A stretch of DNA of 64,000 nucleotides from Neobacillus niacini (lineage in GTDB: Bacteria; Bacillota; Bacilli; Bacillales; Cytobacillaceae), in assembly GCF_023715785.1 (NCBI RefSeq), contig NZ_JAMBOX010000012.1, forward strand, positions 62,001-126,000, written 5' to 3'. Positions 47,567 through 54,874 of this stretch are shown piece after piece (the stretch's first letter is position 1; each line of letters starts with the position of its first letter). The notes under the pieces are model-generated. The model had not been told where the DNA came from, made no database searches, and was given only the letters and a program-made list of their open reading frames with translations. Position numbers and translations under genes: made by a program.

Positions 47567-47604
47567 AAGCCGTACCGAAAATTTCGGTGCGGCTTTACTT
47601 TTTT
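47567..47604 (+). terminator. PBP gene terminator
   Basis: AAGCCGTACCGAAA/TTTCGGTGCGGCTT (14 bp, one wobble, single-base loop) then ACTTTTTT. Confidence 0.85.
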
Positions 47605-47609
47605 ATAAA

Positions 47610-47640
47610 AAAACCTTGGAAACAAGGTTTCCAAGGTTTT
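47610..47640 (-). terminator. rpsD terminator
   Basis: On the minus strand, AAAACCTTGGAAAC/GTTTCCAAGGTTTT with a three-base loop and T run. Confidence 0.88.
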
Positions 47641-47648
47641 GATAACGA

Positions 47649-48251
47649 TTATCTTGAGTAGAACTCAACGATGAATGTTTCGTTGATTTCAGCAGCTAAT
47701 TCAGAACGCTCTGGCAAGCGAGTGAACGTGCCTTCTAACTTGTCAGCATCGAAAGTTAAATAATCAGGAATGAAGTTGGTTACATCGATTGCTTCCTTGA
47801 TTACATCAAGATTGCGTGACTTTTCACGAACGCTGATTGTTTGACCAGGAGCTACACGGTATGATGGGATATCAACGCGTGAACCATCAACCAAAATGTG
47901 GCCGTGGTTTACTAACTGGCGAGCTGCACGACGAGTGCGAGCAAGACCTAAACGGTAAACAAGGTTGTCAAGGCGAGACTCAAGAAGAATCATGAAGTTT
48001 TCGCCGTGAACGCCGCTCATTTTGCCTGCTCTAACGAACAGATTGCGGAATTGGCGCTCGTTTACGCCATACATATGACGAAGCTTTTGCTTCTCTTGCA
48101 ATTGCAATCCGTATTCGGAAAGCTTCTTGCGTTGGTTTGGACCATGTTGTCCAGGAGCGTAAGGACGCTTTTCTAATTCTTTGCCTGTGCCGCTTAGAGA
48201 AATTCCAAGACGACGGGATAATTTCCAGCTTGGGCCGGTATAACGAGCCAT
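47649..48251 (-). CDS. rpsD: 30S ribosomal protein S4
   Basis: A 200-residue S4. The N-terminal segment ([20 protein letters not shown]) lacks the zinc cysteines, as in the C-minus paralogues. The S4 RNA-binding domain is [20 protein letters not shown]. It nucleates 16S rRNA 5' domain assembly. SD GAGGAGGAG. A long leader upstream matches the autoregulated rpsD arrangement known in B. subtilis. Confidence 0.97.
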   Translation of the reverse strand: MARYTGPSWKLSRRLGISLSGTGKELEKRPYAPGQHGPNQRKKLSEYGLQLQEKQKLRHMYGVNERQFRNLFVRAGKMSGVHGENFMILLESRLDNLVYRLGLARTRRAARQLVNHGHILVDGSRVDIPSYRVAPGQTISVREKSRNLDVIKEAIDVTNFIPDYLTFDADKLEGTFTRLPERSELAAEINETFIVEFYSR

Positions 48252-48452
48252 TAAAGACTCCTCCTCTATTGTTTTTATTTGTAAAATAAAAACCGTTATG
48301 AACCTTCCAAAATAGCCATTTTGTTTTCATGCACCATCGCCCTAGCAGCAGAGGGTTACGCGATGCACCATCATAAGCGCTTGTCCATGTATACTTATGA
48401 GGAACAAAATGAACCATTAAAGATATTCACATAGGCTGCAATATTTTACACA
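48252..48452 (-). promoter_or_regulatory. rpsD leader (S4 autoregulatory candidate)
   Basis: About 200 transcribed bases lie between promoter and start. They contain paired GGTGCATCGC and GCGATGGTGCA segments (48330-48370) and a perfect hairpin GTTTTTATTT-TAC-AAATAAAAAC (48268-48290) just before the SD. Length and position fit the S4-binding leader described for B. subtilis. Confidence 0.65.
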
Positions 48453-48458
48453 AAGAAT

Positions 48459-48488
48459 ATTATATAATTTTAATAGCCAATATGTCAA
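48459..48488 (-). promoter_or_regulatory. rpsD promoter
   Basis: On the minus strand, TTGACA (48483-48488), 18 bases, TATAAT (48459-48464): consensus hexamers. Confidence 0.85.
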
Positions 48489-48561
48489 GGGCAATTTCGG
48501 TTTTCAAAACAAGACCTATAAAAATTCGTGGGACTTTGAACAATTTAGAAGAGATATAAAA

Positions 48562-48582
48562 GCCGGCCATAGCCGGCGGATT
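48562..48582 (-). terminator. ytsP terminator
   Basis: GCCGGC/GCCGGC hairpin with a four-base loop; TTTTATA follows on the minus strand. Confidence 0.65.
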
Positions 48583-48586
48583 ATTT

Positions 48587-49066
48587 TTATAAATGCTCAA
48601 CTAGTATTGCCGTAAATTCTTCCAGCATTGTCTGATCCAGTTCATCAAAGCGGTTCTTTTCAGGGGAATCGATATCGAGTACCCCAATTATTTCTTTTCC
48701 TTTTACCAGTGGAATGACAATTTCCGATTGTGAAGCGGCATCGCAGGCAATATGTCCAGGAAATTGATGAACATCCGCAACACGCTGCGTTTCCAGTTTG
48801 GATACTGCCGTTCCGCAAACGCCCTTGCCCACAGGAATGCGGACACATGCCGGCAGTCCTTGAAACGGTCCCAATACCAATTCACCATCCTCCATTAAAT
48901 AGAAGCCGACCCAATTGATTCGGTCAAGAAATTGATTTAATAATGCAGCGGCATTGCTAAGATTGGCAATTTGATTTTTTTCATCGTGGATTAAAGCATG
49001 AAGCTGCTTCTTCAATAGTTCGTAATTTTTTTGACGGTCGCCCGTATATTTTTCGACGTTAAACAT
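48587..49066 (-). CDS. ytsP: GAF-domain free methionine-(R)-sulfoxide reductase (YtsP)
   Basis: A 159-residue GAF-domain enzyme of the fRMsr type. The three expected cysteines are C74, C84 and C108 (LPACVRIPVGKGVCGTAV and HIACDAAS). It reduces free Met-R-sulfoxide in the cytosol. SD AGGGGAAA precedes ATG. It is divergent from refZ, as in B. subtilis. Confidence 0.92.
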   Translation of the reverse strand: MFNVEKYTGDRQKNYELLKKQLHALIHDEKNQIANLSNAAALLNQFLDRINWVGFYLMEDGELVLGPFQGLPACVRIPVGKGVCGTAVSKLETQRVADVHQFPGHIACDAASQSEIVIPLVKGKEIIGVLDIDSPEKNRFDELDQTMLEEFTAILVEHL

Positions 49067-49133
49067 GTAATTTCCCCTTTTTTCAATAAGTTTTATAGTC
49101 TATTTTAGCAGAAAAGAAAGGAAAAAAGCAGAC

Positions 49134-49179
49134 TTTGTCGACTTTTTCATAAAGGAATCCATAAAAACGCAAAGAATTA
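49134..49179 (+). promoter_or_regulatory. Spo0A box plus sigma-H promoter of refZ
   Basis: The 0A-like box TTTGTCGAC (49134-49142; consensus TTTGTCRAA) is followed by AAAGGAATC (49151-49159), 11 bases, and AAAGAATTA (49171-49179). The last two match sigma-H RNAGGAWWW-N11/12-RNNGAATWW, about 41 bp before the ATG. Confidence 0.72.
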
Positions 49180-49219
49180 GAAAGTAAGGGGATATTGGTG
49201 TTCCGAAGGGGGAAATTGA

Positions 49220-49852
49220 ATGAAACCAAATTCAAAAGAAGAAATTGTTAAAGCTGCTATTTTGTTATTTAATTCAAAAGGCTATTCTGGAACATCAATG
49301 AGGGATATTGCCAAAGCGGCCAAGGTGAACACGGCTACCATTGCTTATCATTTCGAGAATAAAGCCGGCCTATTGGAGTTTTGTTTTACCTATTTCTTTG
49401 AGCAATATATCGGCAGAATGGAAGTGGCCTACAATTCAATCGACAAAGGGGCGAAAGCGTGTTTAAAGCGGGTGGTGGCGGACTTGCTGCATTTCCAATG
49501 TGAAAATCTTCAGCTTGCCAGCTTTGTTTATCGCGAAATGTCAATTGATTCGCAAATGGTTAGGGAAATCATGGCAACCTATTCGTTAAAAGAAAAATAT
49601 TATTTTCAAAAGATATTTGAGCGAGGCTTTGAATGGAATGAGTTTCGTCCACATTCAATCCCATATCTTATTATACAGTTAAAGGGATTATTAATGATGC
49701 CGTTTACAAATACGCATTATATGCGAGAAGTGTTATATGTTTTTCCCAATGAGCAGTTTTTTGAACAGAAATATTTGAAAGAACTGTATCAATGGATCGA
49801 CCGGCTGCTATGTTCCAATATTAAGCCGAAGAAAGAAGCAGTGATTAAATAA
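49220..49852 (+). CDS. refZ: RefZ, TetR-family regulator of FtsZ during sporulation
   Basis: A 210-residue TetR-fold protein; HTH residues are about 8-50 (SKGYSGTSMRDIAKAAKVN, then YHFENKAGLLEF). Position between ytsP and ezrA identifies it as RefZ (YttP), which binds sites near the origin and modulates FtsZ rings at the start of sporulation. The upstream sigma-H/0A signals agree with that role. SD GAAGGGGGA. Confidence 0.88.
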   Translation: MKPNSKEEIVKAAILLFNSKGYSGTSMRDIAKAAKVNTATIAYHFENKAGLLEFCFTYFFEQYIGRMEVAYNSIDKGAKACLKRVVADLLHFQCENLQLASFVYREMSIDSQMVREIMATYSLKEKYYFQKIFERGFEWNEFRPHSIPYLIIQLKGLLMMPFTNTHYMREVLYVFPNEQFFEQKYLKELYQWIDRLLCSNIKPKKEAVIK

Positions 49853-49916
49853 TCCTGTCTTTCCCTTTGACCCCTGTATAGATTTTTTCCTTATTTTAAA
49901 AAAACGATATGCTTGT

Positions 49917-49960
49917 AAAAGCACTGACTGGAGAGGTGTTCACCCGGTAAAGTGCTTTTT
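49917..49960 (+). terminator. refZ terminator with branched stem
   Basis: AAAAGCACT/AGTGCTTTTT encloses a smaller GGTG/CACC hairpin; then T-rich. Confidence 0.8.
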
Positions 49961-49972
49961 GTTTTGTCGAAA

Positions 49973-49981
49973 ATTTGTTCA
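49973..49981 (+). promoter_or_regulatory. Spo0A box upstream of ezrA
   Basis: TTTGTCGAA is an exact match to TTTGTCRAA, just after the refZ terminator and about 165 bp before the ezrA start. Confidence 0.5.
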
Positions 49982-50146
49982 CCAGCTAAGACCAGCCATT
50001 ATTTTTATTTTCTTTTACAAAAAAAATAAAATAATAGTCAAAAAATGTCGTTTACATGGTATCATTAAGGCATCAGAATTTAAAATTTAACGAGAGTATT
50101 TAAATAGATGGATTATGTTTGTTGTTTGGAATAGGGGGCATACCAA

Positions 50147-51835
50147 GTGAAGTATATCATTGGGGGTTTTATCCTGATACTGGCCTTGTTTGTATTTGGA
50201 TATTTGGTCAAAAAGAAGCATTTTAAAGAAATGGATCGGCTTGAAGCATGGAAAATAGATTTATTTAACCGGCCAATACCGGATGAAATGTCTAAAGTTA
50301 AGCAACTGAATATGACCGGACAAACCGAGGAGCTGTTTGAGCGCTGGCGGAATCAATGGGATGATGTTGTAACCGTGAAACTCCCTGATTTGGAAGAAAT
50401 GTTGTTTGATGCCGAAGAATACATCGACCGCTATCGCTTTAAAAAAGCCAAGGAAGTTCAACAAAGAATCACTGAAAAATTGCAGGAAACCGAAAATCAA
50501 GTGAAAAATATTCTGGACGAACTTCATGAGCTTGTTGGCAGTGAGGAGAAAAACAGGGTTGAAATCGAGCAATTAAAAGAATTGTATCGGGAATCAAAGA
50601 AAAACTTGCTCGCTCATCGCCATAGCTTTGGAAATTCAGAAAAATCCCTGGAAACCACTCTGGATGAAGTCACGCATAAATTCCATGATTATGAAGAAAA
50701 AACAGAACAGGGAAATTATCTTGAAGCGCGTGAGGTTGTCCTTTGGATTCAAAATAAATTAGCCGCCGTCAAAAATCACATGGATGTCATTCCACAGCTG
50801 CTGATCGAATGCCAGTCATTGCTGCCGAACCAGTTAAGCGATGTTCTTTCCGGTTACAAAGAAATGCTAGAACAAGGCTACTACTTGGAGCATATACATG
50901 TGGAAAAGGAAATCAATCGGCTCCAGGACAAGCTTAAGGAAATCATAGCTTTAATTGAAAAGACGGAAATTGATGAGGCTTTAGATGGGGTAAAAGAGGT
51001 AAAACAAAGGATTGATATTTTATTTGACCTCTTGGAAAAAGAGGTTCATGCTAAACATTTTGTGATAAAGAACGAGACGGAAGCTTCTATCTTGCTAAGT
51101 TCCGCGGAAGCAGAAAATAAGAGCCTTGCTAAAGAAGTTCTTCATGTACAAGCCAGTTATCAGCTTTCCGATCATGATTTGGAATCGATGACAAGCATGG
51201 AAAAAGAACTCGCTGCTCTTTATAAGCGCTTTGAAATTGTAGCTGAAAAAATAAAGTTAAATCAAACTGCCCAATCCGTTATTGGTGAGGAATTGAGTGG
51301 AATAAAAGAACAATTGGATTTGATCCTTGATGAGCAAAGGGACTTTGCCGAGAAACTCCAAGCCTTAAGGAAGGATGAATTGGAGGCGCGGGAAAAGGTA
51401 AAGGAACTGACGAAAAAGGTAGGAGACACCTTAAGGCAGGTCCAAAGAGGGAATATTCCCGGGTTACCTGAAGATTACAAGTACCTGCTGGAAGATACAA
51501 ATGAGAGTATTCAAAATGTCAAATACCAGCTAGAGGAAAAACCTCTAAATATAGCCGCATTGAATCAATATCTGGAAATTGCCGTTTTAACGGTGGAAAA
51601 GCTTGCCAATACCACCATTGAACTGATGGAAAATGTCAAGCTTGCAGAGCGGGCGATTCAATACGGAAACCGTTATCGCACTAGGTACCCTTCAGTCGCA
51701 AAAGGGTTAAGCGAAGCGGAGAACGCATTCAGACATTATGATTACCAACGGGCTTTGGAGGAGGCGGCCGCCTCTTTAGAGGGCATCGACCCGGAGGCAT
51801 TAAAGAAAATAAAAACCACCACGGCCATTGAATAA
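50147..51835 (+). CDS. ezrA: Septation ring regulator EzrA
   Basis: A 562-residue protein starting at GTG 50147 (SD AGGGGG). One N-terminal transmembrane helix (about 3-21) is followed by long coiled-coil spectrin-like repeats through the cytoplasmic part. It ends with the conserved QYGNRYRTRYPSVAKGLSEA segment (QNR patch region). It restrains FtsZ polymerisation and links FtsZ to PBP1. The promoter region contains a Spo0A box. Confidence 0.95.
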   Translation: MKYIIGGFILILALFVFGYLVKKKHFKEMDRLEAWKIDLFNRPIPDEMSKVKQLNMTGQTEELFERWRNQWDDVVTVKLPDLEEMLFDAEEYIDRYRFKKAKEVQQRITEKLQETENQVKNILDELHELVGSEEKNRVEIEQLKELYRESKKNLLAHRHSFGNSEKSLETTLDEVTHKFHDYEEKTEQGNYLEAREVVLWIQNKLAAVKNHMDVIPQLLIECQSLLPNQLSDVLSGYKEMLEQGYYLEHIHVEKEINRLQDKLKEIIALIEKTEIDEALDGVKEVKQRIDILFDLLEKEVHAKHFVIKNETEASILLSSAEAENKSLAKEVLHVQASYQLSDHDLESMTSMEKELAALYKRFEIVAEKIKLNQTAQSVIGEELSGIKEQLDLILDEQRDFAEKLQALRKDELEAREKVKELTKKVGDTLRQVQRGNIPGLPEDYKYLLEDTNESIQNVKYQLEEKPLNIAALNQYLEIAVLTVEKLANTTIELMENVKLAERAIQYGNRYRTRYPSVAKGLSEAENAFRHYDYQRALEEAAASLEGIDPEALKKIKTTTAIE

Positions 51836-51841
51836 GTATTG

Positions 51842-51869
51842 AAAACCGATTTTTTAAGTCGGTTTTTTT
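51842..51869 (+). terminator. ezrA terminator
   Basis: AAAACCGA/TCGGTTTT with T7. Confidence 0.85.
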
Positions 51870-51873
51870 CGTT

Positions 51874-51990
51874 TAGCTAATAGTAAAGTATAAAATTTGC
51901 AAAAATTTTATACTTTACTAACGCATAAATTCAACTACGCCTCTGTCGTCGTCCAATCGAGCTTGCCAATCGTCGAGTTTACATTTATTT
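51874..51990 (+). repeat. Dispersed repeat, copy C, with 18-bp perfect hairpin
   Basis: The copy reads TAGCTAATAG, a hairpin, then CTAACGCATAAATTCAACTA, CGCCTCTGTCGTCG, GCTTGCCAATCGTCGAG and TTTACATTTAT. The hairpin arms are TAGTAAAGTATAAAATTT (51881-51898) and AAATTTTATACTTTACTA (51903-51920), loop GCAA. It lies between the ezrA terminator and nifZ. Confidence 0.85.
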
Positions 51991-52050
51991 TTTCAACATA
52001 ATATATTTGTGATAAGATTTATTTCGGCAGTGAAAGAAAAGGGTGAAACC

Positions 52051-53196
52051 ATGATTTACTTTGATAATAGTGCAACAACGAAGCCATATAAAGAAGTATT
52101 GGATTCTTTTATGAAAGTCTCGAACGACTATTTTGCGAATCCGTCATCCCTACATCGCTTTGGCGGACAGGCGGAGAAGCTGCTTACCCAGGCAAGGGAA
52201 CAGGTTGCCAGATTATTAAATACAAAGCCGGGTGAAATATTTTTTACCTCTGGCGGTACGGAGAGCAATAATCTTGCCATTAAAGGCGCGGCATTTCAAA
52301 ACAGGAACAGAGGCAGGCATATTATTACGACCAAAATTGAACATCCATCCGTTCGGGATGCTGCAGCACAGCTGGAACGTGATGGCTTTGAGATAACCTA
52401 TCTCCCTGTGGACCAAAGTGGGAGGGTATCCCTTTCGGCAGTTGAACAGGCCATCCGGAAGGACACGATTTTAGTTTCTATCATGCACGTAAATAATGAG
52501 GTGGGGTCGATTCAGCCGATTAAGGAAATTGGCGAGTTATTGAAGAATTACCCAACCATCCTGTTTCACGTGGATGCGGTGCAGGGAATTGGAAAGGTTC
52601 CACTTTCCATTACTGAAAGCAGAATCGACTTATGTTCATTATCGGCCCATAAATTCCATGGCTTAAAAGGAACGGGTGTCTTATATATTCGTGAAGGCGT
52701 CAAGCTGACTCCGTTATTTTCTGGCGGCAATCAGGAACGAACCCTTCGGAGCGGCACTGAGAATGTGGCGGGCTTTGTCTCGTTGGCAAAAGCGCTCCGT
52801 TTGACGATGATGAAGAGCGATTCCGGATTAAAGGCGATGAAACAAATCAATAACTTGCTTCGAACGGAGTTGTCGAAGATAGAAGGTATTACAATCAATA
52901 CCCCGGCAGACGATTCAGCTCCACATATATTAAATTTTTCCTTGACAGGAATTAAATCGGAAACATTTATCCATGCCCTTGAACAGAGGGACGTGTTTGT
53001 CTCAACAACCAGCGCCTGTTCCTCGAAGAAGAAAGCGCCGAGTCATACCCTGATTGCGATGGGGGTTGCTGAAGATTTGGCTGAGAGGGCCATTAGGCTA
53101 AGTCTGTCTTTCGAAAATACCGAACAGGAAGCGAAGAAAGTAATAAAGGCGATAAGTGATACAGTAAATCAATTAGGAAAGGTAATGAAAAAATGA
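52051..53196 (+). CDS. nifZ: Cysteine desulfurase NifZ (tRNA thiolation)
   Basis: Start at ATG 52051 after AAAAGGGTG; 381 residues. Fold-type I PLP enzyme: K201 in SLSAHKFHGLKGTG is the PLP lysine and C323 in TTSACSSKKKAPSH is the persulfide cysteine. It donates sulfur to ThiI, encoded next, for 4-thiouridine in tRNA. The stop overlaps thiI by four bases (ATGA), ensuring coupled translation. Confidence 0.94.
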   Translation: MIYFDNSATTKPYKEVLDSFMKVSNDYFANPSSLHRFGGQAEKLLTQAREQVARLLNTKPGEIFFTSGGTESNNLAIKGAAFQNRNRGRHIITTKIEHPSVRDAAAQLERDGFEITYLPVDQSGRVSLSAVEQAIRKDTILVSIMHVNNEVGSIQPIKEIGELLKNYPTILFHVDAVQGIGKVPLSITESRIDLCSLSAHKFHGLKGTGVLYIREGVKLTPLFSGGNQERTLRSGTENVAGFVSLAKALRLTMMKSDSGLKAMKQINNLLRTELSKIEGITINTPADDSAPHILNFSLTGIKSETFIHALEQRDVFVSTTSACSSKKKAPSHTLIAMGVAEDLAERAIRLSLSFENTEQEAKKVIKAISDTVNQLGKVMKK

Positions 53197-54401
53197 ATTA
53201 TGACCGCATTTTAATCCGTTATGGGGAAATATCCACAAAAGGGAGAAACCGCAATAAATTTGTCGATAAGTTGAGAAAAAGCGTTCGCATTGCTCTCTCA
53301 TCGTTTCCAAACATAAAAATAGAGGCAAGCCGAGATCGGATGTACGTATTATTAAATGGAGAAAACGGGATAGAAATTGTCAATAAATTGAAGAATATAT
53401 TTGGGATTCAATCCTTTAGTCCGGCCATCAAAATCGAAAAAGATGTGGAGATATTGAAACAGGCGTCTTTAGAGTTAGTTAATTCCCTGTATCAGCCCGG
53501 ACAAACTTTCAAGGTAACAGCAAAAAGGTCTGACAAAACCTTTGAACTAAATACAGATGAAACCAATCATGCTGTTGGCGGGTATTTGCTGCAAAACATC
53601 CCTGATTTAAAAGTCGATGTGAGAAATCCTGATATCAACCTACGGGTCGAAATCCGAAAAGAAGCGATTTATCTGTCATGCGAGACGATTCAAGGTGCAG
53701 GCGGACTTCCGGTTGGGTCAAGCGGAAAGGCTTTGCTGATGCTTTCTGGAGGGATTGATAGTCCGGTAGCTGCCTATCAGGCGATGAGGCGTGGTGTTGA
53801 GGTCGAGGCGGTGCACTTCTTTAGCCCGCCGTTTACGAGCGAACGCGCAAAGGAAAAGGTAATTGATCTATGTAAAAAATTAGCGGAAATCAGCGGCGGG
53901 TCGATGAAATTGCATATTGTTCATTTTACTGATATCCAACAGGCGATTCGGGAGCAGGTTCCAGAAAATTATACAATGACGTCGACAAGAAGAATGATGC
54001 TGAAAATTACCGATAAAATCCGGGCAAAGCAAGAGGGACTGGCAATTATAACCGGGGAAAATCTCGGTCAGGTTGCAAGCCAGACACTCGAAAGCATGTT
54101 TGCGATTAACGAGGTCACAAATACACCGATTTTGCGCCCCTTGATTTCGATGGACAAAACCGATATTATAAAAATCGCGAGTGCAATTGACACACTCGAG
54201 ATATCTAATCGGCCATATGAAGATTGCTGCACAATTTTCGTCCCGGCATCACCAAAAACGAAACCGAAGCGCGAAAAAGTAAACCAGTATGAAAGTTATT
54301 TTGATTTTGAACCGTTAATTAAAGAAGCTGTAGAAGAAGTTGAAACCCTTCATATAAAACCGGATTGGAACTCAAATTCAGAGTTTGATGAATTATTTTA
54401 A
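53193..54401 (+). CDS. thiI: tRNA 4-thiouridine synthase ThiI
   Basis: A 402-residue protein: ferredoxin-like N-terminal domain, THUMP domain (about 60-165) and PP-loop ATPase with MLSGGIDSPVAAYQ (about 183-196). It has no C-terminal rhodanese domain, as in B. subtilis, so NifZ delivers sulfur directly. It makes s4U8 in tRNA. No clear terminator separates it from sspA 133 bp downstream. Confidence 0.96.
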   Translation: MNYDRILIRYGEISTKGRNRNKFVDKLRKSVRIALSSFPNIKIEASRDRMYVLLNGENGIEIVNKLKNIFGIQSFSPAIKIEKDVEILKQASLELVNSLYQPGQTFKVTAKRSDKTFELNTDETNHAVGGYLLQNIPDLKVDVRNPDINLRVEIRKEAIYLSCETIQGAGGLPVGSSGKALLMLSGGIDSPVAAYQAMRRGVEVEAVHFFSPPFTSERAKEKVIDLCKKLAEISGGSMKLHIVHFTDIQQAIREQVPENYTMTSTRRMMLKITDKIRAKQEGLAIITGENLGQVASQTLESMFAINEVTNTPILRPLISMDKTDIIKIASAIDTLEISNRPYEDCCTIFVPASPKTKPKREKVNQYESYFDFEPLIKEAVEEVETLHIKPDWNSNSEFDELF

Positions 54402-54481
54402 CACTATCCAAAGCGTGAAAGGCAAAGGATATTTCTTTGTTATACTCGAAAATTTTGTGAATAATTACCAACTCTTATTTC

Positions 54482-54511
54482 GAATGAAGCTAAGTTAATC
54501 TACACATTCTA
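54482..54511 (+). promoter_or_regulatory. Sigma-G promoter of sspA
   Basis: GAATG (54482-54486), 18 bases, CATTCTA (54505-54511): full match to GMATR-N18-CATNMTA. The predicted start is at about 54518, immediately before the SD. Confidence 0.85.
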
Positions 54512-54535
54512 TACTCACAAGGAGGTGAGTATAGA
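54508..54535 (+). promoter_or_regulatory. Hairpin looping out the sspA SD in readthrough RNA
   Basis: TCTATACTC (54508-54516), loop ACAAGGAGGT, GAGTATAGA (54527-54535). The loop is the SD and the right arm includes the A of the ATG. The left arm lies upstream of the sigma-G start, so only longer transcripts can form it. Confidence 0.65.
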
Positions 54536-54741
54536 TGGCAAACAACAATAGCTCTAACCAATTGTTAGTAAGCGGAGCTCAACAGGCTCTTGACCAAATG
54601 AAATATGAAATTGCTCAAGAATTTGGTGTTAACCTTGGTGCTGACACTACTTCACGCGCTAACGGATCTGTTGGTGGTGAAATCACAAAGCGTCTAGTTT
54701 CAATGGCTGAATCTCAATTAGGCGGCGGATTTTCTCGTTAA
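54535..54741 (+). CDS. sspA: Alpha/beta-type small acid-soluble spore protein
   Basis: A 68-residue SASP. The GPR protease site region is [19 protein letters not shown] and the DNA-binding tail is [15 protein letters not shown]. It saturates forespore DNA, giving UV and heat resistance, and is degraded at germination. SD AAGGAGGT is very strong. Codon use is strongly biased, as for an abundant protein. A terminator follows. Confidence 0.97.
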   Translation: MANNNSSNQLLVSGAQQALDQMKYEIAQEFGVNLGADTTSRANGSVGGEITKRLVSMAESQLGGGFSR

Positions 54742-54764
54742 TTAAAAAAGAATATGATGGCTAC

Positions 54765-54798
54765 AGAGAGAGTGGAATTTTTTCCGCTCTCTCTTTTT
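54765..54798 (+). terminator. sspA terminator
   Basis: AGAGAGAGTGGAA/TTCCGCTCTCTCT (13 bp) with T5. Confidence 0.9.
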
Positions 54799-54874
54799 AT
54801 TTTGTATGAAAAGTCTTATAATTAGTACTAGGTAATAGCATCAAATAATAAAAAAATAGTTGGAGGGGAAGAAA

